A stretch of DNA of 64,000 nucleotides from Streptomyces sp. DT2A-34 (GCF_030499515.1 NZ_JASTWJ010000001.1:6428001-6492000), one strand, 5' to 3'. Counted from the stretch's first letter, positions 23,619 through 34,204 are shown. The notes: generated by a model from the sequence alone, not told the origin. Translations and numbers: made by a program.

Positions 23619-24071
23619 ATGCAGAGCCAGCAAGCAACAGCAACCCGCACGGTGATCCTCGGCGTGGCCGCCAGCGACAGCCACGCCGTGGCCAACCATC
23701 TGATCGCGTACTCGTTGCGCGGCGTCGGCTTCGATGTCGTCAACCTCGGCACATGCACCCCCGTCGAAGAGTTCGCCACAGCGTGCGGCGAGCATCCCGA
23801 CGCCGAAGCCGTCATCATCGGCAGCCTCAACGGCCACGTCCACGAGGACCTGCGCGGACTCGCGGAGGCCAAGAACTCCGGGCAGATCGCCTGCCCGGTC
23901 ATCGTCGGCGGCAACCTCTCCGTCGGCAGCCACAAGGACGCGTCGGACCACGAGCGCCTCTATGCCCTCGGCGTCGACCACATCCTGGCCGACCCGGCCC
24001 AACTGCCCGCGCTCCTGGACCTGTTGCGCGCCACGCGGGAGCACGCGGCGCCCATGCGTACGGCGTCATGA
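23619..24071 (+). CDS. Glutamate mutase small subunit (B12-binding, GlmS/MutS-like)
   Basis: Cobalamin-binding sigma subunit of methylaspartate (glutamate) mutase, 150 residues. The B12 motif is ILGVAASDSHAVANHLIAY: axial ligand His22 and Asp20 are kept, but the Gly of the canonical DxHxxG is Ala25. Other motifs fit: VIIGSLNGHVHEDLRGL and CPVIVGGNLSVG. Overlaps the large-subunit gene by ATGA. Together the subunits rearrange L-glutamate to (2S,3S)-3-methylaspartate using adenosylcobalamin. This would give a branched amino-acid unit to the pathway. The name glmS is also used for the aminotransferase at 61658, so I leave the symbol blank. Confidence 0.87.
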   Translation: MQSQQATATRTVILGVAASDSHAVANHLIAYSLRGVGFDVVNLGTCTPVEEFATACGEHPDAEAVIIGSLNGHVHEDLRGLAEAKNSGQIACPVIVGGNLSVGSHKDASDHERLYALGVDHILADPAQLPALLDLLRATREHAAPMRTAS

Positions 24072-25540
24072 CGAGGACGCACAAGCCGCTGGCCCTTCTC
24101 GGCGCCCCCGCCGGGAAGGGCCCCTCGGCGCACACCCCCGCCGGGGACACGGACCCGGGCCTGCCCACCCTCGCGGAGTCGGCCGCCTACATCGGCGCGC
24201 TCGGCAAACCGACGGCCGCCGACGTCCTCGAGGCCTGCCGTGCCTCGGGCCGGGTGGCCATCCAGCCCCGGTGCGGGGTCGGCGGGCACGCCGAGATGAT
24301 GCACCTGCTGACCACCCTGGAGGCCGAGGCCCGCCCCGACATCCTCACCCTCACCATCGACTCGCACACCCGGCTCAAGCGGTTCGAGGAGGCGCTGCGC
24401 ACCCTCAACCTGCGCCCCGCCGACCTCAACGGCTATCCCCTGGTCGCCCACGGCTGGCGGCGCGGCCGGGAGCTGAACGAGTCGGTCGCCGCTCCCCTGG
24501 AGATCCGGCACGGCTCACCGGACGCCAGGCGGCTCTTCGACGTCTCCGTCGCGTCCGGGATCACCTCGTTCGAGGGCGGCGGGATCTCGTACAACCTGCC
24601 GTATTCCAAGGCGGTGCCGCTCACCGAGTCCCTCGCGGCCTGGCAGGACGTCGACCGCCGCTGCGGCGAGCTCGCCGAGCACGGCGTGATCATCGACCGG
24701 GAGCTGTTCGGCACCCTCACCGCCGTCCTGGTGCCGCCCTCCATCAGCCTGGCCATCAGCGTCATCGAGGCGGTGCTGGCCGCACGCGCGGGCGTGCGCT
24801 GCGTCTCCGTCGCGTATCCGCAGGGCGGCCACCTCGCCCAGGACATCGCGGCGCTGCGCTGCATCCCCGTCCTCGCCGAGCGCTACCTGCCCGCCGGTGT
24901 CCAGGTGCACGCCGTGCTGCACGAGTTCATGGGGGTCTTCCCCCGGCAGCGCGGCAACGCCGAGGACCTCATCCTCTACGGCGCGCTGGTGGCCCGGCTC
25001 GGCGGCGCCTCCAAGCTCATCACCAAGACCTACCAGGAGGCGTACGGCATCCCCGACACCGGGGCCAACGTGGCGGGCCTGAGGCTCGCGGACCGGGCCA
25101 ACTCACCGCTGCTGGGCTTCCTCACCGTCGACGAGGCGAGCATCGCCGACGAGCGGGAATGGATCCTGGCGGAGGTCGCCGACCTGGTCGAACCGCTGAT
25201 CGAGCGGGCCGACCTGATCGAGGCGGTCGCCGAGGCGTTCGACCGGGGCCGGCTGGACATCCCGTTCAGCGCCAGCCGCCATGCCCGCTCGGACATCATC
25301 CCGCGGCGCGACGCCGAGGGCGCCATCCGCTATCTGTCGGCGGGGTCCCTGCCGTTCTCCGCGGCCAACCGCCGCCGCAACGAGGAACTGCTCCAGGCAG
25401 TGCCCGACGCCGAGGCCGGGCTCGGAAACCTGATGGCCGGACTCACCGGTGACATCAACTACTTCCGCCATGTTTTCGAAGAGACCGACCAGACAACGTC
25501 ACTGGGCGGAACCAGTGCCGACATCCCAGCGAGCAAGTGA
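24068..25540 (+). CDS. Glutamate mutase large subunit (GlmE/MutE-like)
   Basis: Catalytic epsilon subunit of methylaspartate mutase, 490 residues, coupled to the small subunit. Recognisable segments: VAIQPRCGVGGHAEMMHLL (substrate Arg/Gly loop), DILTLTIDSHTRLKRFEEA, YPLVAHGWRRGRELN and SGITSFEGGGISYNLPYSKAVPLTESL, which are conserved in GlmE. TIM-barrel length matches (about 480). Together they make 3-methylaspartate from glutamate, as in friulimicin and vicenistatin pathways (GlmA/B-type and VinH/I). Only 7 bp separate the stop from the next ATG, so the downstream MDR is part of the same transcript. Confidence 0.9.
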   Translation: MTRTHKPLALLGAPAGKGPSAHTPAGDTDPGLPTLAESAAYIGALGKPTAADVLEACRASGRVAIQPRCGVGGHAEMMHLLTTLEAEARPDILTLTIDSHTRLKRFEEALRTLNLRPADLNGYPLVAHGWRRGRELNESVAAPLEIRHGSPDARRLFDVSVASGITSFEGGGISYNLPYSKAVPLTESLAAWQDVDRRCGELAEHGVIIDRELFGTLTAVLVPPSISLAISVIEAVLAARAGVRCVSVAYPQGGHLAQDIAALRCIPVLAERYLPAGVQVHAVLHEFMGVFPRQRGNAEDLILYGALVARLGGASKLITKTYQEAYGIPDTGANVAGLRLADRANSPLLGFLTVDEASIADEREWILAEVADLVEPLIERADLIEAVAEAFDRGRLDIPFSASRHARSDIIPRRDAEGAIRYLSAGSLPFSAANRRRNEELLQAVPDAEAGLGNLMAGLTGDINYFRHVFEETDQTTSLGGTSADIPASK

Positions 25541-25547
25541 GGTACCC

Positions 25548-26510
25548 ATGCGCGCGATCCAGGTGAGCGGGGCAGGCGGCTCCGCGGCCCTCGACCCGAC
25601 CGAACTGGCCGAGCCCACGCCGGCACCCGGCGAGGTCGTGGTGCGCAACGCCGCGATCGGACTCAACTTCATCGACGTCTACTTCCGCGACGGCACCTAC
25701 CCCACGACGTATCCGTTCGTCCCCGGCCAGGAGGCGGCGGGCACCGTCACCGCCGTGGGCGAGGGCGTCGAGGGCGTCGCCGTGGGCGACCGGGTCGCCT
25801 ACGCCACCCAGCTGGGCGCCTACGCGGAACTCACCGCCGTACCGGCCGCCAAGCTGGTGCCCGTCCCCGAGGGCGTCGAACTCCGTGACGCCGCGGCCGT
25901 GCTGCTGCAGGGCCTGGCCGCGCACTACCTCACCCACACCACACACCCGATCGTCACCGGTGAGAACGTGGTCGTCCTCGCCGCGGCCGGCGGCCTCGGC
26001 CAGCTGCTGGTACAGCTGGCCGCGCACGGCAAGGCGACCGTGATCGCGGTCGCCTCCAGCGAGGAAAAGCGCCGGATCGCGCTGGCGGCCGGTGCCCAGC
26101 ACGCCCTGCCCTACGACGGCTTCGACGAGCGGGTCCGGGAGATCACCGGCGGCGAAGGCGCCCATGTCGTCTACGACTCGGTGGGCGCGGACACCTTCGA
26201 CCGCAGCCTCGGCTCGCTGCGCCGCCGCGGCCACCTCGTGGTCTGCGGGCTCTCCAGCGGCCCGGTCGGCGCGATCGACGTCGAACGGCTGCGTACGGCG
26301 GGTTCCGTGACCCTGACCCGGCCGTCGCTCGCCGACCACGTGCCCGACGCGGCGTCCCTGCGCGCCGCCGCCGCGGAGCTGTTCGGCTACGTCGCCGACG
26401 GCGTCGTACGGCCGCGCGTGCAGGTCGAGCTGGACCTGGCCGAGGCGGCGCGGGCCCACGACCTGCTCGAGGGCCGGGGCACGACCGGGAAGGTCCTGCT
26501 GACGCCCTGA
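25548..26510 (+). CDS. Quinone-oxidoreductase-like MDR (zeta-crystallin family)
   Basis: NADPH-dependent medium-chain reductase of 320 residues. It has the QOR patterns IGLNFIDVYFRDGTYPTTYPFVPGQEAAGTV, GDRVAYATQLGAYAELTAVPA and the nucleotide-binding VVVLAAAGGLGQLLVQLA. No zinc-binding Cys/His set, so it is a non-zinc enoyl- or quinone-type reductase. In a pathway with a desaturase and decarboxylase it could reduce an alpha,beta-unsaturated intermediate. Lies between glutamate mutase and the second EamA gene. SD GAGGT lies 6 nt before the ATG, overlapping the upstream stop. Confidence 0.85.
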   Translation: MRAIQVSGAGGSAALDPTELAEPTPAPGEVVVRNAAIGLNFIDVYFRDGTYPTTYPFVPGQEAAGTVTAVGEGVEGVAVGDRVAYATQLGAYAELTAVPAAKLVPVPEGVELRDAAAVLLQGLAAHYLTHTTHPIVTGENVVVLAAAGGLGQLLVQLAAHGKATVIAVASSEEKRRIALAAGAQHALPYDGFDERVREITGGEGAHVVYDSVGADTFDRSLGSLRRRGHLVVCGLSSGPVGAIDVERLRTAGSVTLTRPSLADHVPDAASLRAAAAELFGYVADGVVRPRVQVELDLAEAARAHDLLEGRGTTGKVLLTP

Positions 26511-26582
26511 CGGCGCGGCGCGGCGGACTGCACGAAGGAAGCGCCGAGGACGGTGCCGAAGAGCGCCGAGGAAGGCTGAATC

Positions 26583-27506
26583 ATGAGTGTCGAAGCGGGA
26601 GTCGGGACGAAGGCCGCGCATGCCGCCGTCACGGTGGGCAGCACGGACACGGCGGGCCCGCGGGCCAGAGGGCTCGGCACGGTCCCGGCGCCGCTGCTGA
26701 TGATGATCGGCATGGTCAGCACCCAACTGGGCGCGGTCTTCGCCAAGCAGTTGTTCGGCACGGTGGGCCCCGCCGCCATGACGGTGCTCCGTCTCGGCTT
26801 CGCCGCCGTGGTGCTGTTGCTGTGGTGGCGGCCCTCGTTCCGCCTGGATCGGCGCACCGCCCTCGCGGTGGCCGGCCTCGGGATCACCATCGCGGGCATG
26901 AACATCTGCTTCTACCTGTCCATGGCCCGCATGCCCGTCGGCGTGGCGCTGACCGTCGGCATGGCCGGACCGCTGATGGTCGCCGCGCTGTCCAGCCGGC
27001 GGGCGCGCGACCGGCTGTGGACCCTGCTGGCCGGCGCGGGCATCGCCATGCTCGGCTGGCAGGGAGGCGCCGCGGGCCTGACGGGGATGCTGATCGCCGC
27101 CGCCTGCGCCGTGTTCTGGGGTGCGTATGTGCCCATGTCCGCCCGGGTCGGCGCGCTGCTGCCGGGTGGTGGCGGGCTCGCCCTGGCCATGCTCTTCGGC
27201 ACCGTGTGCGCCCTGCCGTTCGGACTCGCCGAGGGCGGGGCGGCCCTGGCCGACCCATGGGTGCTCGCCTTCGGGTTCGGCGTCGCGATGCTGTCCTCGC
27301 TCGTGCCCTACACCTGCGAGATGGAGACGCTGCGCCGGGTGTCGGCGCTGGTCTTCGGCGTGCTGCTGAGCCTGGAGCCGGCGATCGGCGCCGTTGTCGC
27401 GCTGATCGTGCTGAGCGAGACCCTGTCGCCCGGTCAGGTGATAGGCCTCACGTCCGTCGTCGTCGCGTCGATCGGGGTCATCCGCAGCACCCGTACCGCC
27501 TCCTGA
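26583..27506 (+). CDS. EamA/DMT-family transporter 2 (RhtA-like)
   Basis: Ten-segment EamA transporter of 307 residues. The TM1 segment APLLMMIGMVSTQLGAVFAKQLFGTVGPAAMTVLRLGFAAVVLL and the later VFGVLLSLEPAIGAVVALIVLSETLSPGQ are the strong EamA/RhtA motifs. The RhtA group exports amino acids such as threonine and homoserine, so it may export the amino-acid-derived product or a precursor. An N-terminal cytosolic extension of about 35 residues precedes TM1, which may be partly mis-start. SD GAAGG about 6 nt before the ATG. It is distinct from EamA 1 rather than a recent duplication. Confidence 0.85.
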   Translation: MSVEAGVGTKAAHAAVTVGSTDTAGPRARGLGTVPAPLLMMIGMVSTQLGAVFAKQLFGTVGPAAMTVLRLGFAAVVLLLWWRPSFRLDRRTALAVAGLGITIAGMNICFYLSMARMPVGVALTVGMAGPLMVAALSSRRARDRLWTLLAGAGIAMLGWQGGAAGLTGMLIAAACAVFWGAYVPMSARVGALLPGGGGLALAMLFGTVCALPFGLAEGGAALADPWVLAFGFGVAMLSSLVPYTCEMETLRRVSALVFGVLLSLEPAIGAVVALIVLSETLSPGQVIGLTSVVVASIGVIRSTRTAS

Positions 27507-27557
27507 ACCCGCCCCGGCTCCGCCCCGAGCACCGAACCCCACAGAAGGACGAGATTC

Positions 27558-29120
<1,563 letters not shown>

Positions 29121-29127
29121 CCGGAGA

Positions 29128-29180
29128 GTGCCTCCTGTTGGATGGGTGCGGACAGCGCACGGCACCACAACAGGAGGCAC
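29128..29180. promoter_or_regulatory. Large RNA hairpin enclosing the SD of the next gene
   Basis: A perfect 13-bp inverted repeat: GTGCCTCCTGTTG at 29128-29140 and CAACAGGAGGCAC at 29168-29180. Inside is a second small stem, GTGCG (29146-29150) with CGCAC (29156-29160). The SD of the downstream LLM gene (AGGAGG, 29172-29177) lies entirely within the outer stem, so folding would block translation. It could be an RNA switch or attenuator, or also a terminator for the decarboxylase transcript. No aptamer family is recognised. Confidence 0.7.
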
Positions 29181-29185
29181 CCACC

Positions 29186-30322
29186 GTGGCGGCAGACGAG
29201 ACCAGGGGCGACACGGCACGAGGCGGGGAGACCCAGGCCGACGGGATCCGGGGCACCACCCAGGGCACCGCCCCCGTCCCCCTCTCCGTCCTGGACCTGG
29301 TCACCGTCAGCTCCGGCCGCACCGCCACCGACGCCCTGCGCACCAGCGTCGAACTCTCCCGCCTCGCGGAGTCCCGCGGCTTCCACCGCTACTGGGTCGC
29401 CGAGCACCACTCCATGCCGGGCGTGGCCTCCTCCTCCCCGGCCGTGATCCTCGCCCACCTCGCCGCCCACACCACCCGCATCCGCCTCGGCTCCGGCGGC
29501 GTGATGCTCCCCAACCACGCCCCCCTCGTCATCGCGGAACAGTTCGGCACCCTGGAGGCCATGGCCCCCGGCCGCATCGACCTGGGCCTCGGCCGCGCCC
29601 CCGGCACGGACGGCGCCACAGCAGCCGCCCTCCGCCGCACCGACCTCCTCAACGAGGGCGCCGACGACTTCCCCGAGCAACTCGCCGAGCTCACCCGCTT
29701 CCTCGACGACGACTTCCCCGACGGCCACCCCTACCGCCGTATCCACGCCGTCCCCGGCCCCGTCCAGGCGACGTCCCCCGGCGGCGTCCAGTCCCCGCAC
29801 CGCCCGCCGGTCTGGCTGCTCGGCTCCTCCGGCTTCAGCGCCCGCCTCGCCGCCGTCCTCGGCCTGCCCTTCGCCTTCGCGCACCACTTCTCGGCACGGA
29901 ACACCGTCCCGGCCCTGGACCTGTACCGGGAGTCCTTCCAGCCGTCGGCCGTCCTCGACGAGCCCTACGCCCTCATCGGCGTCTCCGCCCTCGCCACCGA
30001 CGACGAGAAGGAGGCCCGCCGCCAGATCAGGGCCGCCGCCCTCAGCATGATCCGCCTGCGCACCGGCCGCCCCGGCCTCATCCCCACTCCCGAAGAGGCC
30101 GAGGCCTACGAATTCACTGCGCTGGAGCGCGAGTTCGCCGACTCCTGGAACGCCAACGTCATCCACGGCACCCCCGACGAGGTCCGCGCCGGCCTCGACG
30201 ACCTCCAAAAGCGCACCGGCGCCGACGAGTTGATGATCACGAGCAACGCGCCCGGCACGGACATACGCCTGCGCTCGTACGAACTCCTCGCGGATGCCTA
30301 CGGATTGCCCACGGCCGCGTAG
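29186..30322 (+). CDS. Bacterial-luciferase-like (LLM) flavin-dependent oxidoreductase
   Basis: Flavin-dependent oxidoreductase of the 'LLM, MsnO8/YtmO-like' type, 378 residues from the GTG at 29186 (SD AGGAGG). It has LSVLDLVTVSSGRTATDALRTSVELSRLAESRGFHRYWVAEHHSMPGVASSSPAVILAHLAAHT and RIDLGLGRAPGTD, the conserved pattern of this widespread family. The N-terminal 35 residues are low complexity, so a later start is possible. A hairpin covering the SD separates it from the biosynthetic cluster, and codon use is ordinary. Probably a chromosomal housekeeping paralogue rather than part of the cluster, although this cannot be excluded. It converges with the GGDEF-EAL gene 12 bp away. Confidence 0.85.
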   Translation: MAADETRGDTARGGETQADGIRGTTQGTAPVPLSVLDLVTVSSGRTATDALRTSVELSRLAESRGFHRYWVAEHHSMPGVASSSPAVILAHLAAHTTRIRLGSGGVMLPNHAPLVIAEQFGTLEAMAPGRIDLGLGRAPGTDGATAAALRRTDLLNEGADDFPEQLAELTRFLDDDFPDGHPYRRIHAVPGPVQATSPGGVQSPHRPPVWLLGSSGFSARLAAVLGLPFAFAHHFSARNTVPALDLYRESFQPSAVLDEPYALIGVSALATDDEKEARRQIRAAALSMIRLRTGRPGLIPTPEEAEAYEFTALEREFADSWNANVIHGTPDEVRAGLDDLQKRTGADELMITSNAPGTDIRLRSYELLADAYGLPTAA

Positions 30323-30334
30323 GCCCCCGGAACC

Positions 30335-32167
30335 TCACACCCGCACACCCAGCAACTCGGAGATGCGATCCGGCGGCACCGGCCGTGAGTACAGCCACCC
30401 CTGGCCGGTGTCGCAGCCGATCCGGCGCAGCCGCGAGGCCTGCGCCAGCGTCTCCACACACTCCGCGGTGACCGTCAGCCCCAGCCGGTGGGCAAGCTGG
30501 ATCATCGCCTCGACCACGACCTCGTCGGCGGGGTTCGGCGGCACGGCGGTGCTGTTGTCGCTCTCGTACTGGAAGCCCCGTACGAAGGAACCGTCCAGCT
30601 TCAGGACCGAGACCGGCAGCCGACTGAGGTAGGCCAGGTTCGAGTAGCCCGTGCCGAAGTCGTCGATCGCGATGCGCACGCCCATGTCGCTGAGTGCCTG
30701 GAGGGCCTGGAGCGGCCGTCCCGCCGAACCCATCACCGCCGATTCGGTGAGCTCCAACTGGAGCAGGTGCGGGGCGAGTTCCGTCTCGTCGAGGATCCGC
30801 GCCACGTCCGCGACCAGGTCGGAGTCCCAGACCTGGCGTACGGCCACGTTCACGCTCACGAAGATCGGCGGCTCGTCGGGGTGCGTGACCTGCCAGGCGC
30901 GGGCCTGGCGGCAGGCGGTCGCCAGGATCCAGCGGCCGAGCGGCACGATCGAGCCGTCCTCCTCGGCCAGTCCGATGAACCGATTCGGCGCCAGTACGCC
31001 GAACTGAGGATGTTTCCAGCGGACAAGCGCCTCGACGCCGCGCAGCCTGCCGTCGCCCATGCTCACCAACGGCTGGTACTCCAGGGCGAATTCACCGCGG
31101 TCGATGGCCGGGCGCAGGGTGGAGGCGAGGGCCTGGCGGGTCATGCGGTGGGCGTTGCGTTCGGGGTCGAAGAGCGTCCAGCGGTCCTTGCCGTCGGCCT
31201 TCGCCCAGTACAGCGTCGTGTCGGCGGCCTGCATCAGGGCGGTCGGGGTGGTGCCGGCTGCCTGGCGCTCCACGACGCCGATCGAGGCCGACACCGACAG
31301 GCGCCGGCCGGAGAGGTCGAAGGGCGCCCGCAGGGACTCCAGTACCGACTCGGCGAGGTCGGCCAGTTGCTCGGTGCCCGTCGAGTCCTCGACGAGCAGG
31401 GCGAACTCGTCACCGCCGAGCCGGGCCACCAGCGGCGGGATCGACCTGGTCAGCCCCGCCTCCTCGGCGCAGTGCGTGAGCCGTTCGGCCACGGCGGCCA
31501 GCAGGCTGTCACCGACGCGGTGGCCGAGGGTGTCGTTGATCGCCTTGAAGCCGTCAAGGTCCAGATAGCACAGCCCGATTCGGCCGGTCGTGCCGTTCTC
31601 CTCGTACGACTCCGCCTCCAGCGCCGCCGACAGCCGCTCGAAGAACAGCGTGCGGTTGGGCAGCCGGGTCACCGCGTCGTGCATCTGCAAGTGCCGCAGC
31701 TTCGCCTGGAGTTCGCGGTGGTCGCTGATGTCGGCGACGGAGAGCAGGACGCCGCCCGGCTCCTCGGCGGGCAGGGGGGCGACCGTGACCTGGACCCACA
31801 GGGAGTGTCCGTCCGGGTGCTTCAGGCGGCGTGTGCAGCGCAGTTGGGCCTGGCGGCCGCGCAGCACCTCGCGGTAGGCGTGCCAGGCGCGGGCGTCGGA
31901 GGTGAGGTCCACCAGATCGGCGGCGACGCAACCGGCCAGCTCCGCGGGCCCTTTACCGAGCAGCTCGGCGAAGGCGGGGTTGGCACCGGTCACCAGACCC
32001 TCGCGGTCGACCACGGCCATTGCCAGGGGGGCGGCCGAGAAGACGGAGGAGTAGGGAGGCGTCAGAGGTGGCGCCCCGGTACGGGGGGGTGTCTGTGCGT
32101 TACTCTCTGTGACGGCCGGCCGGATGAGGTCTGCCGTAGGCGTCGGCCCTTCGGACGTTCCGCTCAC
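30335..32167 (-). CDS. PAS-GGDEF-EAL c-di-GMP turnover protein
   Basis: Soluble c-di-GMP enzyme of 610 residues. Domain order: Pro/Ala-rich leader, PAS around 40-150 (AVVDREGLVTGANPAFAELLGKG), GGDEF around 165-335 with the intact catalytic motif ARLGGDEFALLVED, then EAL around 350-605 with GVEALVRWKHPQFGVL, LELTESAVMGS, DDFGTGYSNLAYL and KLDGSFVRG. Metal/catalytic residues of both domains appear intact, so it could both synthesise and degrade the messenger, as in Streptomyces RmdA/RmdB. Streptomyces c-di-GMP controls development through BldD. The start at ATG 32167 is followed by a disordered N-terminus; no membrane segment is present. Confidence 0.93.
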   Translation of the reverse strand: MSGTSEGPTPTADLIRPAVTESNAQTPPRTGAPPLTPPYSSVFSAAPLAMAVVDREGLVTGANPAFAELLGKGPAELAGCVAADLVDLTSDARAWHAYREVLRGRQAQLRCTRRLKHPDGHSLWVQVTVAPLPAEEPGGVLLSVADISDHRELQAKLRHLQMHDAVTRLPNRTLFFERLSAALEAESYEENGTTGRIGLCYLDLDGFKAINDTLGHRVGDSLLAAVAERLTHCAEEAGLTRSIPPLVARLGGDEFALLVEDSTGTEQLADLAESVLESLRAPFDLSGRRLSVSASIGVVERQAAGTTPTALMQAADTTLYWAKADGKDRWTLFDPERNAHRMTRQALASTLRPAIDRGEFALEYQPLVSMGDGRLRGVEALVRWKHPQFGVLAPNRFIGLAEEDGSIVPLGRWILATACRQARAWQVTHPDEPPIFVSVNVAVRQVWDSDLVADVARILDETELAPHLLQLELTESAVMGSAGRPLQALQALSDMGVRIAIDDFGTGYSNLAYLSRLPVSVLKLDGSFVRGFQYESDNSTAVPPNPADEVVVEAMIQLAHRLGLTVTAECVETLAQASRLRRIGCDTGQGWLYSRPVPPDRISELLGVRV

Positions 32168-32542
32168 CGCTCGCTCCCGCAGTGCACTCGATCTCGGATG
32201 GGTCTCATCGGAATGGCCGGCCGGGGGGTGGTCGGCCGCCAGGCCGTGTCCGTGCAGGAAAGTGTCAGGAAAGTGTGCCGATCATAGAGGCTGGTCCCGG
32301 GCCCTTCCAGCCACTGTTCAGTGTTCCCATGTGACCCGACCTTCTGACAGATCGTTTCTGCCCGCACCTGGACGGCTTCTTCGGGCCCTCGACCGATTGT
32401 GACGTTCCGTGAGCGATTCGGGGGGGTCGATTCTGGCGATCCCTCGGCCCTCTCACCCATCCGGTGCAGGCAAACAGGGCGTAGTACGACAATCTGACTG
32501 AGGCTGGGTGCGGTGTCCCGTGAACCGCTCCCGGAGGTCGAC
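32168..32542. other. Intergenic region between divergent genes (no gene seen)
   Basis: 375 bp between the GGDEF-EAL and metalloprotease genes. It holds a short tandem direct repeat (AGGAAAGTGTC AGGAAAGTGT around 32257-32277), but I see no RNA gene or coding frame. Both promoters must lie here. Confidence 0.5.
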
Positions 32543-33961
32543 GTGCCGCGTCAGTTCCCCCTGCTCCCCGGCATGGGCCGGCTGTGGGAGTGGCCCCGAC
32601 TGCGCAGCACCGCCGCACTGTTCACCACGATGTCGGCACTCGCCGCGACGTCCCTGGTCGCCGGCCCTTCGACCGCCGAACCCTTCGACACGACGCCCTG
32701 CGCCCTGGAGCGCACGGAGGCCCACCACTCCGAGGGCCTGGACACCTGGAACGCCGCCTATCCGCGCCCGACCCGCGAACTCGACGCGGTCATGGTGTTC
32801 CTGTCCTTCCCCGACTCGGCACCCCGGACGACACCCGCCGAACTGACGGCCGACCACTTCCCGGCCACCACCCGCTTCTTCGAACGCGCCTCCTACGGCA
32901 GATTCACCCTGCGCCCGCATCCACTGCGGCACTGGATCCCGATGCCGAAGCCGTCCACCGCGTACGCCATACAGCGTGACTGGCACGTCGACGACCGGGC
33001 TGCCTATCTGCGCGACGCGCTCGCCGCGGCGGACCGGAAGGTGGACTTCTCCCGCTACGACGTCGTCTACTTCGTCGCCGACCCGGACGCGCCCGGCGTC
33101 GACTCGGACGCCACGAAGGTCGTCAACCTGGACACCCCGCTGCGGGCCGACGGCACGGACATCCGGCGCGTCGTCACGGTGTTCGAGGACCATCCGCCGG
33201 ACCGGCTGGTCCTCGCCCACGAGACCGGCCACGTCTTCGACCTGCCGGACCTGTACCACCGCCCGGCGGACGGCAAGGGCGACTGGGACACCTACGTCGG
33301 CGACTGGGACCTGATGGGCAGCCAGTTCGGGATGGCTCCGGACCTGTTCGGCTGGCACAAGTGGAAACTGGGGTGGCTGGAGCCCCGGCAGGTGGTGTGC
33401 GTGCGGGGGAGCGGCACCAGAGGCACGCGGCTGACGCTGGAGCCGCTGTCGGTGGGGCCGGGTGCCATGCCTGTGCGGACGGGTGCGGCGGGGGCTGCGG
33501 GGGTGCCCTGGCCGCCGGGGGCGTTCGATGGGGTCGGTGGGCTCGGCGCGGCCGGTGCGGCCGGTGCGTACGGCGCGCTCGGCGGGGTCGGCGCGGTCGG
33601 GGCAGTGCCGGGCTTCGGGCTGGGCAACGGCACCAAGCTCGCCGTCGTGCGCACCGGTCCCGAAAGCGCCCTGGCCTTCGAGGTGCGCGGCCCGGTGGGC
33701 AACGACGCGCAGGCCTGTCGGCAGGGGGTGCTGGTGTACCGGGTGCGCAGCCAGGCCGACTCCGGGGGCGGGCCGGTCGAGGTGATCGACGCCCACCCGC
33801 GCAGCGAGGCCTGCTGGGAGCAATCCGTGTATCCGCCCCTCGCGGACGCGCCGGTCGGGCTCGGGGAGAGCTTCACCGTGCCGGGGGACGGGGTGCGGGT
33901 GGAGGTGGAGGGGCGTACGGCTTCGGGGGCGTGGACGGTGAAGATCACGGCGGTCGGATAG
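32543..33961 (+). CDS. Secreted M6-type zinc metalloprotease
   Basis: Secreted peptidase with the zinc motif HETGH (in RLVLAHETGHVFDLPDLY) followed by a downstream Asp/Glu-rich segment typical of M6/immune-inhibitor-A peptidases. I choose the GTG at 32543, with GGAGG 5 nt upstream, over a GTG 30 nt earlier. This gives a plausible signal peptide: LRSTAALFTTMSALAATSLVAG, with the cut near STAEP. A Gly/Ala-rich insertion (GAAGAAGVPWPPGAFDGVGGL and on) interrupts the C-terminal region; it may be a linker that expanded by repeat slippage. The tail is beta-rich, with no membrane anchor. Function: extracellular protein digestion, inferred from the family. Confidence 0.85.
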   Translation: MPRQFPLLPGMGRLWEWPRLRSTAALFTTMSALAATSLVAGPSTAEPFDTTPCALERTEAHHSEGLDTWNAAYPRPTRELDAVMVFLSFPDSAPRTTPAELTADHFPATTRFFERASYGRFTLRPHPLRHWIPMPKPSTAYAIQRDWHVDDRAAYLRDALAAADRKVDFSRYDVVYFVADPDAPGVDSDATKVVNLDTPLRADGTDIRRVVTVFEDHPPDRLVLAHETGHVFDLPDLYHRPADGKGDWDTYVGDWDLMGSQFGMAPDLFGWHKWKLGWLEPRQVVCVRGSGTRGTRLTLEPLSVGPGAMPVRTGAAGAAGVPWPPGAFDGVGGLGAAGAAGAYGALGGVGAVGAVPGFGLGNGTKLAVVRTGPESALAFEVRGPVGNDAQACRQGVLVYRVRSQADSGGGPVEVIDAHPRSEACWEQSVYPPLADAPVGLGESFTVPGDGVRVEVEGRTASGAWTVKITAVG

Positions 33962-34057
33962 CGCCTGCGCCGGGTTCGGGTAACGCTCACGCCGGGGGGA
34001 GGGGTGCGTGACGGCCGGGCGGTGCGCCGGGGCGAAACGGTACGCCGGGGCGCACGC

Positions 34058-34132
34058 GAAAAGCCCCTCGCTTCCGCGAGGGGCTTCCACTGTCTGTGCG
34101 CCGCCAGGGACTCGAACCCCGGACCCGCTGAT
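34058..34132 (-). repeat. Truncated copy of tRNA-Lys 3' end with its terminator
   Basis: A 75-bp near-duplicate of 34205-34278. From 34092 to 34132 it is identical to the intact tRNA region 34238-34278: the whole T-arm, acceptor 3' strand and the 3' side of the anticodon stem. The remaining 5' half of a tRNA is missing. The terminator hairpin (AAGCCCCTCGC/GCGAGGGGCTT, 34061-34086) is also present. A partial tRNA-3' duplicate beside the intact tRNA is the classic scar of an integrase-driven element; only 105 bp lie between copies, so any element is gone. Confidence 0.8.
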
Positions 34133-34204
34133 GCTGCATTCCCCGGGGGCTGACCCCGGACCCCCAGCCGCCCCTGCGGGACCGGGAGAGCCGACCTCAA
34201 AAGC

